Assembly: GCA_016713625.1 (NCBI GenBank)
Contig: JADJOT010000013.1
Coordinates: 1 to 64,000, forward strand
Direction of reading: 5' to 3'
Source: Candidatus Accumulibacter affinis
GTDB lineage: Bacteria > Pseudomonadota > Gammaproteobacteria > Burkholderiales > Rhodocyclaceae
DNA: 64,000 bases
The notes beneath the pieces were generated by a model. That model was not told the origin of the DNA, made no database searches, and saw only the letters and a list, made by a program, of their open reading frames with translations. Positions 1 to 9,980 of this stretch are shown piece by piece. Each line of letters starts with the position of its first letter. The first letter of the stretch is position 1. A program made the translations under genes and the position numbers.

Positions 1-2
1 GG

Positions 3-787
3 TTTACGGCGGCGGTCAAGCAGTACGAGGGCCTGAAGCATAAGGAAGACGTGGACGATGCCCGTTGGCTGGCGCACTTGTTGCGTTTGGGGATCCTGCC
101 GGTAGGGTACATCTGTCGAAGGAAGCGCGTGGTGTGCGAGATCTGATGCGCAAGCGCAACCAGTTGGTAGGGCAGAGATCACGGCAGATTTTGAGTATCG
201 AGAACGTGCTGAGCCGCGACACGGGAGGGCGCGCGAGCGTTAACGAGATCAAGCGCTGGCAGGAAAAGGAGGTCGATCAACTGGCCCTGACAGAAAGTAG
301 CCGCTTGGCCGTGAAAAGCAACCTGGCGGTGATGCACTGCCTGAATGAACAGATCGAAAGGCTGGAAGCGGAGATCCTGAAAAAGGCGAAGCTACGCCCG
401 GACTACCAGGGGCTGCTGACGGTGAGCGGCGTGGGTAAAGTGCTCGCACTGACCATTGCGCTCGAGACCGGTGAGGTGAGCCGCTTTGCCACGGTGGGGG
501 ATTTTTCCTCGTATTGCCGCTGTGTCGGCAGTGAGCATCTGTCGAACGGCAAGAAGAAAGGGAGCGGCAACGCCAAGAACGGCAACAAGTACCTGGCATG
601 GGCCTTGGTCGAAGCGGCGAACTTCGCCGTGCGTTACGAGCCGGTGGTCAAGCGCTTCTACCAACGCAAGTGCGCCAGGACGATGCCCGTGGTAGCGATC
701 AAGGCAGTGGCACACAAGCTGGCCCGAGCCTGTTACCACGTGATGCGCGATCGGGTGCCGTTTGACGTGCAGCGTGCGTTCGCCTGA
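3..787 (+). pseudogene. IS110/IS1111-family transposase, 5'-cut and frameshifted
   Basis: The window opens inside a transposase. From position 3 to about 115 one frame encodes the end of the RuvC-like DEDD domain (VDDARWLAHLLRLG). From about 110 onward the protein continues in another frame (KEARGVRDLMRKRNQLV) through the C-terminal Transposase_20 domain, with the helix-hairpin-helix-like LLTVSGVGKVLALTIALE and the G-N-KYLAWALVEAANFA segment, to TGA at 785-787. The frame switch needs a one-base indel near 112-123. The family carries out bridge-RNA-guided or related site-specific transposition with a DEDD/serine composite site. A TTG at 65 gives an open frame but is not a credible start because homologous sequence lies upstream. 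It is either inactive or an assembly error. Confidence 0.85.
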
Positions 788-895
788 AAGAATGGAGCGG
801 GGGCGGTGAGCCAGACACGGGTTGGCTAATAACCATCAGACCTGATTGGGCCACCGTCCTCCTCTCCGCCAGACCGGAGGCCGGCAGGGGGGTCT

Positions 896-936
896 GTAAG
901 GTGACAAAGCCGAAGTGCGCGGCTTTGCCACCTTAC
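896..936. repeat. Near-perfect hairpin downstream of the IS110-type transposase
   Basis: Two 17-base arms (896-912 and 920-936) are inverted complements with one mismatch around a 7-base loop. The arms carry GGTG(A/G)CAAAGCCG. The hairpin lies 109 bases after the transposase stop, in the 3' non-coding part of the element. It could be a terminator or part of a structured element RNA. No U-run follows, so a simple intrinsic terminator is not favoured. Confidence 0.6.
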
Positions 937-957
937 ACCAGCCTAAATCACCGTCGG

Positions 958-1010
958 GCGTCAAGGGTGCGCTACGCCGGGCTGCAAAAAACGCAGCCCG
1001 CCCTTGACGC
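958..1010. repeat. Large two-part hairpin in IS110 3' flank
   Basis: An outer stem, GCGTCAAGGG (958-967) with CCCTTGACGC (1001-1010), is continuous on its 3' side with an inner stem, CGGGCTGC (978-985) with GCAGCCCG (993-1000). The loop is AAAAAAC. A 10-base bulge (968-977) sits on the 5' side. Together with the hairpin at 896-936 this makes the 3' non-coding region of the transposase strongly structured. Confidence 0.6.
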
Positions 1011-1499
1011 AGGAGAAGTTATCGCGAGAACCAAGGTTTTGAAAAGGCAAAAGGCTTGACCAGTTCGCCTCTGCCGCGAGCCAACAGGGGTTGGTGCCCG
1101 CCGCCATCGTGACGGGCAACCATAGATCTGTCATCGGCGAACACGCCGAACGACTTGGACACGTGCAGGGCACCGACGGTTTTCTGGGGCCGCAACCGCG
1201 GCCAGGGGCCAGCCCGGGTGGCCACACCCGGACTACCGCCTTGATCCTGATGGGTGACTGGTGCGGACTGGTTCCGACACCGCAAGAACGAAAACCAGGG
1301 CGCGAGCGCCGGGCTGACGCCAGGAGGGGAGTAGCTCACGAATGTATCGCCGCTGCATCGCGAGATCTTTTTTTTAACATATTGACAGGGGCCGGCTAAT
1401 GGGTGACCCCGCCGATGCTCGGGTTATTGTCTGGCTTACCCGGAAGTCATCACCTGCTTTCAACGGATACGATCAGCGGCGGGCATTGTCCGTCCACCC
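1011..1499. other. Non-coding or degenerate stretch, no gene recognised
   Basis: Between the hairpins and the recombinase remnant no frame gives a recognisable protein. Several open frames of about 100 codons exist on both strands, but their composition looks like translated GC-rich non-coding DNA. The stretch may hold the outer end of the IS110-type element and of the recombinase-trio element. I could not place exact boundaries. Confidence 0.4.
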
Positions 1500-1748
1500 G
1501 GTGAGCTACGACCTCCGCGACTTCACGATCTGCGCCACACCGCGGCGGTTCATCGTGTCCTGGCCTGGTACCGTTCGGGCAAGGACGTCCAATACCTTCT
1601 GCCTCATCTGGCGACCTACCTCGGACACGCCCATATCGTTTCGACACAGCGCTATCTGCACATGACATCAGAGTTGCTGCAAGAGGCCAGCTCCCGGTTC
1701 GCGGCGTATGCATTGAACGAGGTAGAACGGGAGGCCGATCATGCGTGA
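1500..1748 (+). pseudogene. C-terminal fragment of a tyrosine recombinase (middle member of a RIT-like trio)
   Basis: The frame ending in TGA at 1746-1748 encodes the catalytic end of a tyrosine recombinase: LHDLRHTAAVHRVL (HxxR box), ATYLGHAHIVSTQRYLHM (LGH box and nucleophile tyrosine). About 80 residues remain, so the N-terminal domain and the first catalytic arginine are missing. The stop overlaps the ATG of the next recombinase (1741-1743), the gene-end overlap typical of recombinase-in-trio elements. No first member is visible upstream. Confidence 0.75.
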
Positions 1749-2741
1749 TCAAAGCCTTCTCGGTCCATGGGTACGGCGTTTCCTGCTGGAGTATCTGGTC
1801 GCCGAGAGAAACCTGGCGAGGAACACTCAAGTAAGCTACCGGGATACCTTAACCCTGCTCCTGCCATTCGTCAGCAACTTGGCGACGGTGCCGATCGAGC
1901 GTCTGGCGGTGCATGACGTGTCAGCAGATCGGGTGCGGGCATTCCTCGATCACATCGAGCATGAGCGTGGTTGCAGCGTCGTCACGCGCAACCAGCGACT
2001 CAGCACCATTCACTCGCTGGCTCGTTTCGTCGGTATGCGTTCCTGAGCATCTGGATTGGTGTTCTCAAGTTCGTTTGGTGCCGTTCAAGAAGGCCGCCCA
2101 GAACGCCATCGGATATCTCGACAAGCCCGAAGTCGAGGCACTGTTGCGCGCCCCAAATCGTGGCACGACGCTGGGGGCGCGAGACCATGCTCTGCTGCTC
2201 TTTCTCTACAACAGCGGCGCTCGTGCCGACGAGGCGGCGTCTTTGCGGGTGGGCAACCTTTACTTGGGAACGTCACCGTCTGTACGCATTCTCGGCAAGG
2301 GCAACAAGTGGCGGATCTGTCCTCTATGGGCGGTCACGGTAGCTGCGCTGCAACCGCTTGTGGCCGGAAAGTGCGCCGACGATCAGGTGTTTCACGGACG
2401 AACCGGTGACCCGATGACGCGCTTCGGGGTACATCGCATCGTGAAGACCTACGCCAAGGAGGCGGCCACGCGGGTCGAGTCCATGCGTGGAAAACACATC
2501 AGCCCGCACTCGATCCGGCATACCACGGCTGTTCATTTACTTCGTGCGGGAGTGGACATCAATACCATTCGGGCTTGGCTCGGTCACGTTTCCTTGGACA
2601 CGACACGTTTATGCCGAGGTCGATCTCGAGATGAAGGCCAAGGCACTGGCCTGCGTAGACATCACCGACCTGCCAGCCGCCGCGCGGACGAAATCAGCGA
2701 GAACGTCGGGCACGATCATGGACTTCATGAGCCAACTGTAG
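1741..2741 (+). pseudogene. Tyrosine recombinase (last member of a RIT-like trio), two frameshifts
   Basis: The N-terminal SAM-like core-binding domain runs from ATG 1741 (MRDQSLLGPWVRRFLLEYLV) to about residue 100. A one-base frame change near 2040 leads into the catalytic domain: GARADEAASLRVG (first Arg), SPHSIRHTTAVHLL (HxxR), AWLGHVSLD. A second change near 2605 is needed to reach the tyrosine (VYAEVDLEMKAKAL) and the end at TAG 2739-2741. All catalytic residues are present across three frames. Family members move as three adjacent recombinases; here only 1.3 are left. Decay or indel errors are both possible. Confidence 0.8.
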
Positions 2742-2758
2742 CCGCCAAACGCTCGAAT

Positions 2759-3826
2759 TTATGTGCGCACCAGCCCGACGGTCCAGAGGATCGGCCGTCG
2801 GCCTTCAGGTCGCCACCACATCTCTTCGGCGGCAACATAGCCGGCAAACTCATCGACCATCAGAGCGCCTTGCCAGTGGCCGAGGAACTCCACCACATAC
2901 TTCCCGCCCCGGCCGGGCTGGTAATCGAAGACGACGATCGGCGGGTTGCTTCCCAGGGCATTGCTGCGATACGCCCAGAGATACGCCCGCTTGGTCTTTC
3001 CTTGGCCGGGATCGAGTTGCTGTACCGGGGTTTCATCGGCATGCAGCACCGTATCCTGGCGCAGCAGCTCGGCCAGGCGCAGCCAGAGCGGTTCGAGAGC
3101 GACACCAATGCGACCGACCCAGTCCGCCACCGTCGAGCGAGACAGGGTCACCCCCCGAGCGGGCGGCCTGCCGTTCCAGACGATAGAGCGGCAGGTGATC
3201 GACGTATTTGCTGACCATCACCCAGGCCAGCAAGGCCGGCGCCGCCAGGCCGCCATCGATGACCAAGCCACCGCCGGTGCGGCGGTGAGGGTCTCGCAGG
3301 GCCGGCAGGCGTACTTCGGGTAGAGGTGGCGTTCGACGAAGAATTCGGCGGGAACGATGCTGAGCTTCTCGGTCACGTCTTCGCCGATCAGCACCAACGC
3401 CTCGCCACATTGACCACAGGTGCAGCTTTCGGGCTCGTGCCGGTGCTCGACACGGCGCAGTTGCACGGGCAAGGGCTGACGGCCGGCGCGTTCGCGTTTG
3501 GGTTTTTCGGGCGGTGGGAGATGCGGCCCCATTTCGGCCGCCTGGCGCTGTTCGTCCAGGCGGGCTTCGCAGGCAGCGAGGTCGGCGGCCAGGGTTTCGT
3601 CGAAGAGGTCCCGTTCGGCAGCGACCAGGGACTCGCTCTTGACGCCGAATTTCATCCGCCGCAGATAGGCCAGTTCGAGGGTCAGCTTCTCGATCTTGGC
3701 ATCGCGCCAGTGAATCTCCGTGGCACTGGTCTTGACCTGTTCGAGCAGTCCACCGACCCGCTTCTCGGCCCAGAACAGCAGTTCCGGCGAGGGCGAGAAG
3801 GGGGCAAGTTCGCTGGCTAAATCCAT
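2759..3826 (-). pseudogene. tnpC: IS66-family transposase TnpC, frameshifted and 3'-truncated
   Basis: The N-terminal coiled-coil/leucine zipper (residues 20-75, LAYLRRMKFGVKSE) and zinc-binding part (CTCGQCGEAL, YACRPCE) are in one frame. The DDE domain appears in later frames (ASKYVDHLPLYR-like, DTVLHADETPVQQLDPG, FDYQPGRGGKYVVEFL). Homology stops at MVDEFAGY, so the second half of the catalytic domain is lost, and the last codons (from about 2830 to 2759) are unrelated. At least two frame changes are needed between 3300 and 3110. It starts at ATG 3826, overlapping the tnpB stop by 10 bases, as in intact IS66 elements. It cannot make an active transposase. Confidence 0.85.
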
Positions 3827-4256
3827 GACGGATTATACCATGAAGATGCTCTGAAAGACGTCGAAGTGGCGGATTTGGCATGCTTTTCTGCAAAAAGCGC
3901 ACCTTGGACCTGCCAGTGGGCAGGTGCTGGAGCGTCCCGGCGTTGCCAGTCTACGCCGGCGATCAGCCAGCGCCATTGTGCTGCGGTGAGGGCGAAAACC
4001 GGGTCGCTGGCGCTCGGCCAGGTGAAGTAGCCGCGGTGCAGCCGGCGCTGCAAGAGCCAGACGCCGGTGCCATCCCAGACCAGCAGTTTGAGCCGGCTGC
4101 GGCGCCGGTTGGTGAAGGCGTAGGCGGTGCCGTCACAGGGGCTGCGCCCGAGACTGGCCTGGATGCGCGCCGACAGGCCATCGATGCCCAGACGCATGTC
4201 CACCGCTTCGACGGCCAGCCAGATGCGCTCCGGCGCCGCCCGAGGGGCGCGCTCAT
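3817..4256 (-). pseudogene. tnpB: IS66 TnpB (Orf2-like) accessory protein, frameshifted near its start
   Basis: The core (VDMRLGIDGLSARIQ, LGRSPCDGTAYAFTNRR, LLVWDGTGVWLLQRRLHRG, WLIAGVDWQ) is a clear IS66 Orf2 protein. The N-terminus MSAP then PERIWLAVEAVDMRL starts at ATG 4256, which overlaps the tnpA stop, but needs a one-base correction near 4230. An ATG at 4203 gives a shorter open frame. IS66 elements need this protein together with TnpA and TnpC; its own role is not defined. Confidence 0.8.
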
Positions 4257-4573
4257 GCGCGCTCTCCCACTGGGGCCGTCAGCCACCCGGCAGGCGGCAG
4301 AGTGGCAAATTCGAGTCGCCAGCCCTGCGGGTGTGCAGCGACAGACTCGGCGTAGAGGCCGCGGCACTGGGGAACCCTCACCGCAGGAACGAGGGTCAGC
4401 GGGCCTCCCGCCGCGATCGGCCCCTGACCGCTGCGCCAAACGTAGGTGCCAGTAGCTGAGCGAATGGCTTCTCAGCCCGTGCTCCTCACAGTACGCCCTC
4501 TGGCTGTCGCCGCTCCCCGCCAGGCGTCCACATGGCCCCGCCAGTGCGCTTCCAGTTCCCCTGCCTTGTCCAT
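4253..4573 (-). pseudogene. tnpA: IS66 TnpA-like accessory protein, two frameshifts
   Basis: MDKAGELEAHWRGHVDAWRG starts at ATG 4573. After a frame change near 4525 the HTH region continues as SQRAYCEEHGLRSHSL and SYWHLRLAQRSG. Another change near 4410 gives the tail ending PQGWRLEFATLPPAGWL, with TGA at 4253-4255. The order tnpA-tnpB-tnpC with overlapping ends is the normal IS66 layout, so this is a once complete but now decayed or mis-assembled copy. Confidence 0.7.
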
Positions 4574-4711
4574 CTCTTCCTCCTGTCGAAAACCTGGAGG
4601 TTGCTCCACTTCTCGCGGTTTTACAGGTGGATGGGCCGGACGCTTAGGAAAAAGGGCGGCCGGTGTGGCGGGAAAGACAACGGGCGCCACCAAACCACAA
4701 TGCACCGGGCT

Positions 4712-5372
4712 TTACTGCTGAGGGACTGTCGGAAACAAGGTGGGCGCAGGCGCCTGTGCCGGAACAGGCGCAGGATTCTGCGGCGGGAACAGCCCTGGGA
4801 TTTGTGGGAATGTGATGTTTGGTATTGGCCTAGTGGCGTTGGCGCCCGGGCTCTGTCCTGCGAAGGCGGCGCTCTTGCCCGGCGTGACCGGCAGAACCAC
4901 GAAAACCCACTCCGAATAGCGCACCTTGCCTTCGAACAACTGGTTCTCCGCTTCGAATTCGGCAATCTTGATCGTGCGCGCCTCGGAGAGGCTGTGGATT
5001 CCCATGATGCCGCCGCCGGGCGCCAGGACAAGCCCCCACTCGGCCTTGCCGGTGATTGGGTCGGGGTAGATCTGTCGTAAGTGTCGGCGGACGCCGGGAT
5101 AGCGCGGATCCCCGGAGCAGCTCGGCGAGTGAGGCGGGGTAGCTGCGGCGGCCCGCCGGACTGCTGTTCAGGTAGCTGGCGATTGCCTGGCGATAGGCGG
5201 CGCCAACCTCCAGCAGTCGCTGCTCGGCCTCACGCCGCTGGGCGATGCTGCCCAGCGTCAGCGTCGTGCTCGTCGCCAGGAGGAGGATAGCGATCAGGAT
5301 CAACAGCCCGAGGTACGTGAATCCGGCCTCAAGGCCACGGCTGTGCGCTCCGGAGGTGGGATCGTGCGGCAT
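4712..5372 (-). CDS. Type II secretion/pilin-like pseudopilin (frameshift near 5100)
   Basis: Begins MPHDPTSG and has a prepilin-type segment EAGFTYLGLLILIAILLL: short leader, Gly before Phe (cleavage site), hydrophobic helix. The body reads ASYLNSSPAGRRSYPASLAELL, then in the next frame RDPRYPGVRRHLRQIYPDP and GIHSLSEARTIK, then a Pro-rich tail (PVPAQAPAPT). One single-base indel near 5100 joins the two parts. Presumably a minor pseudopilin processed by a PilD-type peptidase and built into the short secretion pseudopilus. The last gene of the operon; its ATG follows the previous stop by two bases. Confidence 0.75.
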
Positions 5373-5374
5373 CG

Positions 5375-5815
5375 CTACAGTTCGGCAAAGGGCTTGCCAT
5401 CCCTGGTGGTACCAGGCGCGCCGCTCTTGATGTCATACTCGTTCCCCTTGGCATCTGGCGTCTCGGGTGCAATGATCGTCCACAGTATTGGCACTGCCGG
5501 TGACCGGGTCATACGGCAGTGCGCGCAGGTACCTTTCGCTGACCAGTTCGTCGAGACTCTCGGGATAGCGTCTTTTGTCGCCGTAAAATTTGTCGATCGT
5601 TTCGTGGACGATATGCAGATTTTCACTGAGCACCGCTTCCTTCAAGGTGTCGATGCTGTGGAAGTACCGGGGACGGCAAGCGTGAGCAGTAGGGCGATGA
5701 TCGACAGCACGACGAGCAGTTCGATCAGGGGTGAAGCCCGCCCGATCAGGTTGCCACTGCGGTGACGAAGCGCTGCCGGACAGCCGCGTCTCTGCCGCTC
5801 GCCGTTGGTCACCAT
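5375..5815 (-). CDS. Pseudopilin, GspG/PilE-like (several apparent frameshifts)
   Basis: From ATG 5815, correction of homopolymer errors near 5742 (extra C), 5672 (missing C) and 5480 gives a pilin: GFTLIELLVVLSIIALLLTL, then AVPRYFHSIDTLKEAVLSEN, YGDKRRYPESLDELV, YLRALPYDPVTG and WTIIAPETPDAKG. The ALPxDPxTG and KGxxYDIKSG segments match the GspG-like family of type II/MSHA-like systems. Its ATG overlaps the upstream pseudopilin end (ATGGTGA), and its own stop TAG is two bases from the next ATG, so the three pseudopilins are translationally coupled. Confidence 0.75.
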
Positions 5816-6304
5816 TGGCGATAGGGCACGCCGTTGAGACCGACGCCACTGGACTTGGAATGGACGTCGTACACGTCTTCGCCCTCCTGTGGGTTCTCAG
5901 GTTCGCTGGCGTAGGGCTCGTTTGGCCCAGGTGTCCGCTGCCGGTGCCCCGGCATCGGGATGCATCGGGTCGCGTGGAATCCGGCGGAGAAATAGATCTT
6001 GCGGTGCTTGGGGTCGCGCACATCCTCCTCGCCGTCGACAAGGATGGCGAGGTTCTTCGGATAGCCGGTCTCGCCGACCGATTTCCGGATTCGCCCCTCG
6101 TCATGGGCCTTCTTTAGAGGTCGATCGCGTTGCGCAGATCGCGCAGGGCGAGCCGGAGATCCTGCTCCCTGCTGCGCTGCATCGACGTTTGCGCAACCGG
6201 CACGATGACACTGGCCAGAACAGCCACGACGGCGAGGGTGATCATCAGCTCGATCAGGGAAAGCCGCGTATCCGGGATGTGCGTGGCTGACGGCAGGGGG
6301 TCAT
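5809..6304 (-). CDS. Pseudopilin, GspG-like (several apparent frameshifts)
   Basis: The prepilin helix LIELMITLAVVAVLASVIV is followed by QTSMQRSREQDLRLALRDLR, then in other frames KKAHDEGRIRKSVGETGYPK, YFLRRIPRDPMHPD and AGAPAADTWAKRAYASEP, ending YDVHSKSSGVGLNGVPY. The FLRRIPxDPF and GLNGxPYxxW segments are characteristic of GspG-like proteins. At least three one-base changes (about 6120, 5990 and 5920) are needed, mostly at C or G runs. The start is uncertain; ATG 6304 is the nearest. It lies 38 bases after the secretin gene. Confidence 0.7.
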
Positions 6305-6342
6305 CGCCAGGCGCGGAGACGCGAGGTCTGATGCGTCATCGA

Positions 6343-8783
6343 TCAGGGGTTAATGATCAGGGCGTGTGCTGCCGGCACGATGGCATTGATCGTCGATCCA
6401 CCCGAACCGATCGGGGCGATGGTGATCAATTCGACTCGCGAGGTGCCGGCCGCCAAGGCACCGGAAGGTAAGTGTGGCCAGGGTATCCGGACTCGTGGCG
6501 CCGCCAGCGCCGGATCGCGTCGCGGTCAGCAACACCTGTTTGCCGGGGTCAATCCGATAGCTGAAGGTGGTCGCCGCGCCACCCTGTCTGAGGAAGGCGC
6601 CTTCGCGGACATCGGCCACCTGCAGCAGGCGAGGATCGAAGCCGATGGCCAATGGCACGCTGACCACCGGTCGATCGGCCTGCATCACCAGTTGCAGCGC
6701 GATCGTGTCGCCAGCCTTGAGTTGTGTCGGACCTTGCCAGAGCAGTTGCACTGCTCCCACCGATTGAACGCCGGCCTGACCAACTCCGGACAGCGCCGCT
6801 TCCGGCTGCGGCACGTAGCCCTCCTGCGATGGCAGCAGAGGATTCGCCTGCGGGTTGACTGCCGTTCCGGCTGCAGCGAACCAGGCGTCGAAGAGGAAAT
6901 CGGACTGTTCTGCATGCCTGGTGCCGCCACCCCGGGCCGGACGAGATCGCCGGCGTCGACGGCAGGGCTGCCGGGCGTGCGCCGGGCGCCTGAGCACCGA
7001 GCGCCTGGCTACCGGCGCTGCTCTCGGGACGGCCCCGGAAACTGGTTTCCGTACCGCCGTCGAACTCCGCCAGATAGAGTTCTGCGCGCTGGATATTGCG
7101 AAGAATGCGCGGCGTGATCGACAAGACAATCTCGGTTTTGATCCCCTCGCCGGAGTGACTTCCAAACAGCCGGCCGAGAATCGGGATGTCGCCGAGGTAG
7201 GGCAGCTTGCTCGAATTTCGCCGATCCTCGTCGCTGATCAGCCCGGCCAGCAACTGGTTCTCGCCGTCCTTCAGGCGCAGCACGCTGGACGCCGTGCGCG
7301 TACCGATCTGATAAGCGACGGTGCCCGTCTTGGTGTTGACCTTGTCCTGATGTTGCTGACCTCGAGCACCACCTTGATCGCCACTTCGTTGTCAAGATAG
7401 ATCGTCGGCTCGAAATCGAGCTTCAAACCTACGTCGATGTAGGTGATCGATTCGGAAGAAAAGCCGGTTGCGGTGATGGTCGAAGTGATGTTCGGTACGC
7501 GGTCACCAATCAGGATCTTGGCCTTCTCGCGGTTGCGCGCGCGGATGCGCGGGTTGGCCAGCAGATTCACGTCGCTGTCGGTCTGATTGGCACGGATGAT
7601 CACCGGACCGACGGTCACCCCGGTTGTCTCCGAGGTGATGTTGCTCAGCTGCTTCAGGGTCAGACCATCAACCGGCAGCGCCCGCGGGGCGATGTTGTCC
7701 GGCCAGTTGATCCCCAGCGCCTGCAACCGCGTCCGCTTGACCTCGAGGATTTCCACTTCCAGCATCACCTCGGGTTCGGGAATATCCTGAAGCGCCACCA
7801 GTTTGTCGGCCATCCGGACCGCTTCCAGACTATCGCGAATCATGAGCATGTTCAGCTTCTCGTCGACCACGATGTCTCTAGTCTTGAGGATCGTCTTGAG
7901 GGTAGTGCCGACGGTCTTGGCATCCGAATTCGCCAGATAGTAGGTCTTGACCACCAGCGCCTGGTATTCCTTCTGTTTGGCCGGGGTGTTCGGATAGATC
8001 AGGATCGAGTTTCCGTCGAGCACCCGCTGTTCGAGCTGGTTGGTGAGCAGCAGGACGTTGATCGCGGCCTCGATGGTGCTGTTGCGCAGAAAGATGGTCG
8101 TCTTTTGATCGGCGCGGAGATCCTTGTCGAAGACGAAATTGAGCCCAGAGGTTCTAGAGATCACTTCAAAAACCGTCTTCAGCGGCGTGTCCCTGAATTC
8201 GATGGTAATCGGCTTCCTGAACGCTGCGGCCAACACCGACTCCTTGCCGGTCTTGGCGGTGTTCTCGTCAATGACTCTTTGCAGCGCCAGCGCGCGCTCG
8301 TGCTTGGCGTTCGCCGCCAGGATGGTGCGCAACCTTCCCTTCGCCCTTTCAGCGTCCTGCTTCGCCCAGGTAATCTCCGCTTCCTTGTACAGCGTTTCGT
8401 GCCGCCTCGCGGTGTCAATCAGCCGCAGGCCGGACAGCGCCCGCTCATTGCCTGGTTGCCGCGCCAGCACGACGGTACGCGGCTTCAGCCTCGTCGTAGC
8501 GCAGTTCAACCAGCGCGCGCTCGGCCCTGGCAAGGTGGACATTGACTTCGCGTTCCTGCGCCCGTGCATAGCCGATACGATATTCAGCGGAGGTCGGATC
8601 GAGCGCCATCGCTTCCTGAATCTTCGCCAACCCGGCGTCGACCTGGTCTGCGGCCAGCAGAGTCTGCCCCTCCCGGTAGGCGGTCTGGGCGGCACACCCC
8701 GCCAGCAACAGCGCTGCTGCCGCGCTCAGGCAACAGCGCCGCCAGCCTGCAGGCCCGGTCTGACCGGAGTTGACCTTGTTCAC
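6343..8783 (-). CDS. gspD: Secretin GspD/MshL-like with cohesin-like C-terminal domain (frameshifted)
   Basis: Outer-membrane secretin of the operon. GTG 8783 starts a lipoprotein-type signal (AAAALLLAGCAAQ, lipobox Cys), then TPR-like repeats (YREGQTLLAADQVDAGLAKI), a secretin/TonB short domain (PITIEFRDTPLKTVFEVISR), N-domains (YYLANSDAKTVGTTLKTIL), and the secretin core (VMLEVEILEVKR, VGPVIIRANQTDSDVNLLAN, GLISDEDRRNSSKLPYLGDI, KTEIVLSITPRIL). After a Pro/Ala linker comes a cohesin-like beta domain (GDTIALQLVMQADRP, VPLAIGFDPRLLQVADV). Frame changes near 8470, 7370, 6960 and 6470 break it. The family forms a multimeric gate; the cohesin tail is typical of secretins in this kind of cluster. 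Stop TGA 6343-6345. Confidence 0.85.
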
Positions 8784-9357
8784 TATTGCGATCCTCCGAT
8801 GGAGATGGTCTGCGACTGTTTCAGTGGAACATACACAGCAGCGTCAACGTTGGCGGGTTGATACTCCTGACTTGGTAGATGCCGTCCAGCGTCATGCCCT
8901 CGCGAACGATGAATACCTCTTCGCCGCGTCCGAGGTAGGCCTCCCATTGCCCACCTTCGAGTTTCTTGCCAAGGTATACGAAGGGCACTGGCGGAGCCAT
9001 CGGCGGCAGCTTTGCCGGTGGCGGTGGCTTCGGTGGCGGCGGCGTCCAGCTCAGCGAGGCGAACAGATCACGAGCTGCCGGGTCATCGCCAGCTGCCGGA
9101 ATCAGTTTGTCACGCGGAATCAGGGCCGCCACCTCAAGGGTCGACACTGCCTTGCCGGCGGGAAGCCTCGACACGACAGGCCGGTTTTCGACCGGCGCTC
9201 GAGCTGTTGCGCCAGCGCCGGGACTGCCCTTGACTCTTGCCGGTGCCGGTTGGACGACATCCGCAGCAGACCTGTCGCCCGGCGTCTTGTCACCAAGAAA
9301 GGCCAAGTACGCGGCCACCACCAGCAGCGACAACAATAGCAGACGACGGCCGTTCAT
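8783..9357 (-). CDS. PilP/GspC-like inner-membrane protein (frameshift near end)
   Basis: N-terminal transmembrane helix (LLLLSLLVVAAYLAFLG), a long Pro/Ala-rich periplasmic linker (WTPPPPKPPPPAKLPPMAPP), and a small HR-like domain (PFVYLGKKLEGGQWEAYLGR, EEVFIVREGMTLDGIYQVRS). The C-terminus switches frame near 8835 to reach YVPLKQSQTISIGGSQ and TAG 8783-8785, overlapping the GTG of the secretin. GspC/PilP proteins link the inner-membrane platform to the secretin. ATG 9357 overlaps the stop of the PilO-like gene. Confidence 0.75.
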
Positions 9358-9980
9358 GGATCCACTCCACCCGCGTCGATCCGGTGGCGGTGCTCGCCCG
9401 GCCTCGCCGGGTGGTGCCAGATTGTCAGGCGAACCTTGGCTTCGACCTGGTTGAGGCTAATTTCCTCGCGTTTGAAAGCCAGTTCATTCACCGCCACATA
9501 GGCCTGCGTGCTGAGAATCTCTTCGATCCAGCGCCGGACGTCGCTGTAACGACCGTTCACCGGCACCATCATCTGCAAGGTTTCCACCTGCGCATGGGCA
9601 TCGTGAGCACGCACGTACTCGGCGCGCGTGCTGATCAGGCGATGGCTCGCCGCCGAGTCGAGCACGGCCTTGATGCTCGGCAGGACCTGCTCACTTGCGG
9701 GCAGTGTCGCCCTGAAGGCGTGGTAGTGGAATGCGGACGCGGCGGCGGGGGCAGCCGCTGCGCCAGATCCTTCCTGGTTACTCGCCACGCGCACCTGCAA
9801 CTCGTTCAGGGTCGCGACTTCCGCTGCCAGTTCGGCGTCCAGCCGCGGCATGACGATCACGGCGAAGCCAAGCAGCATACCAATTACGCCGACGAGTACC
9901 AATCCCCACGGGCCTCGGCGGTGTAGCCAGAGGTCAGCGGCCAGCCGCAGGCGATCGGCGGTCCGCTTGAGCTTATTCAC
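9354..9980 (-). CDS. PilO/GspM-like assembly protein
   Basis: GTG 9980 starts VNKLKRTADRLRLAADLWLH, followed by a single membrane helix (WGLVLVGVIGMLLGFAVIVM), a short coiled coil (LDAELAAEVATLNELQVRVA), and a ferredoxin-like periplasmic part (AHAQVETLQMMVPVNGRYSD, VRRWIEEILSTQAYVAVNEL, VEAKVRLTIW). 208 residues. The frame is open through the preceding pilN-like gene, so the two look fused, but GTGAAT at 9980 is a typical coupled stop/start (GTG start with TGA in the other frame). The stop overlaps the next ATG (ATGA). Confidence 0.75.
   Translation of the reverse strand: MNKLKRTADRLRLAADLWLHRRGPWGLVLVGVIGMLLGFAVIVMPRLDAELAAEVATLNELQVRVASNQEGSGAAAAPAAASAFHYHAFRATLPASEQVLPSIKAVLDSAASHRLISTRAEYVRAHDAHAQVETLQMMVPVNGRYSDVRRWIEEILSTQAYVAVNELAFKREEISLNQVEAKVRLTIWHHPARPGEHRHRIDAGGVDP

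Larger units (their letters stand above)
2759..4640 (-). mobile_element. IS66-family insertion sequence remnant
   Basis: It contains tnpA, tnpB and a 3'-truncated tnpC in order on the minus strand. The right boundary is placed loosely upstream of the tnpA start; the left boundary is where transposase homology stops, next to the recombinase remnant. I could not find a matching pair of terminal inverted repeats, consistent with truncation. Confidence 0.6.

Noticed and set aside
1913..3214. 433-codon open frame spanning a recombinase and IS66 DNA
   Set aside because: It joins the recombinase catalytic domain to the antisense of tnpC; the fusion is an accident of frameshifts.
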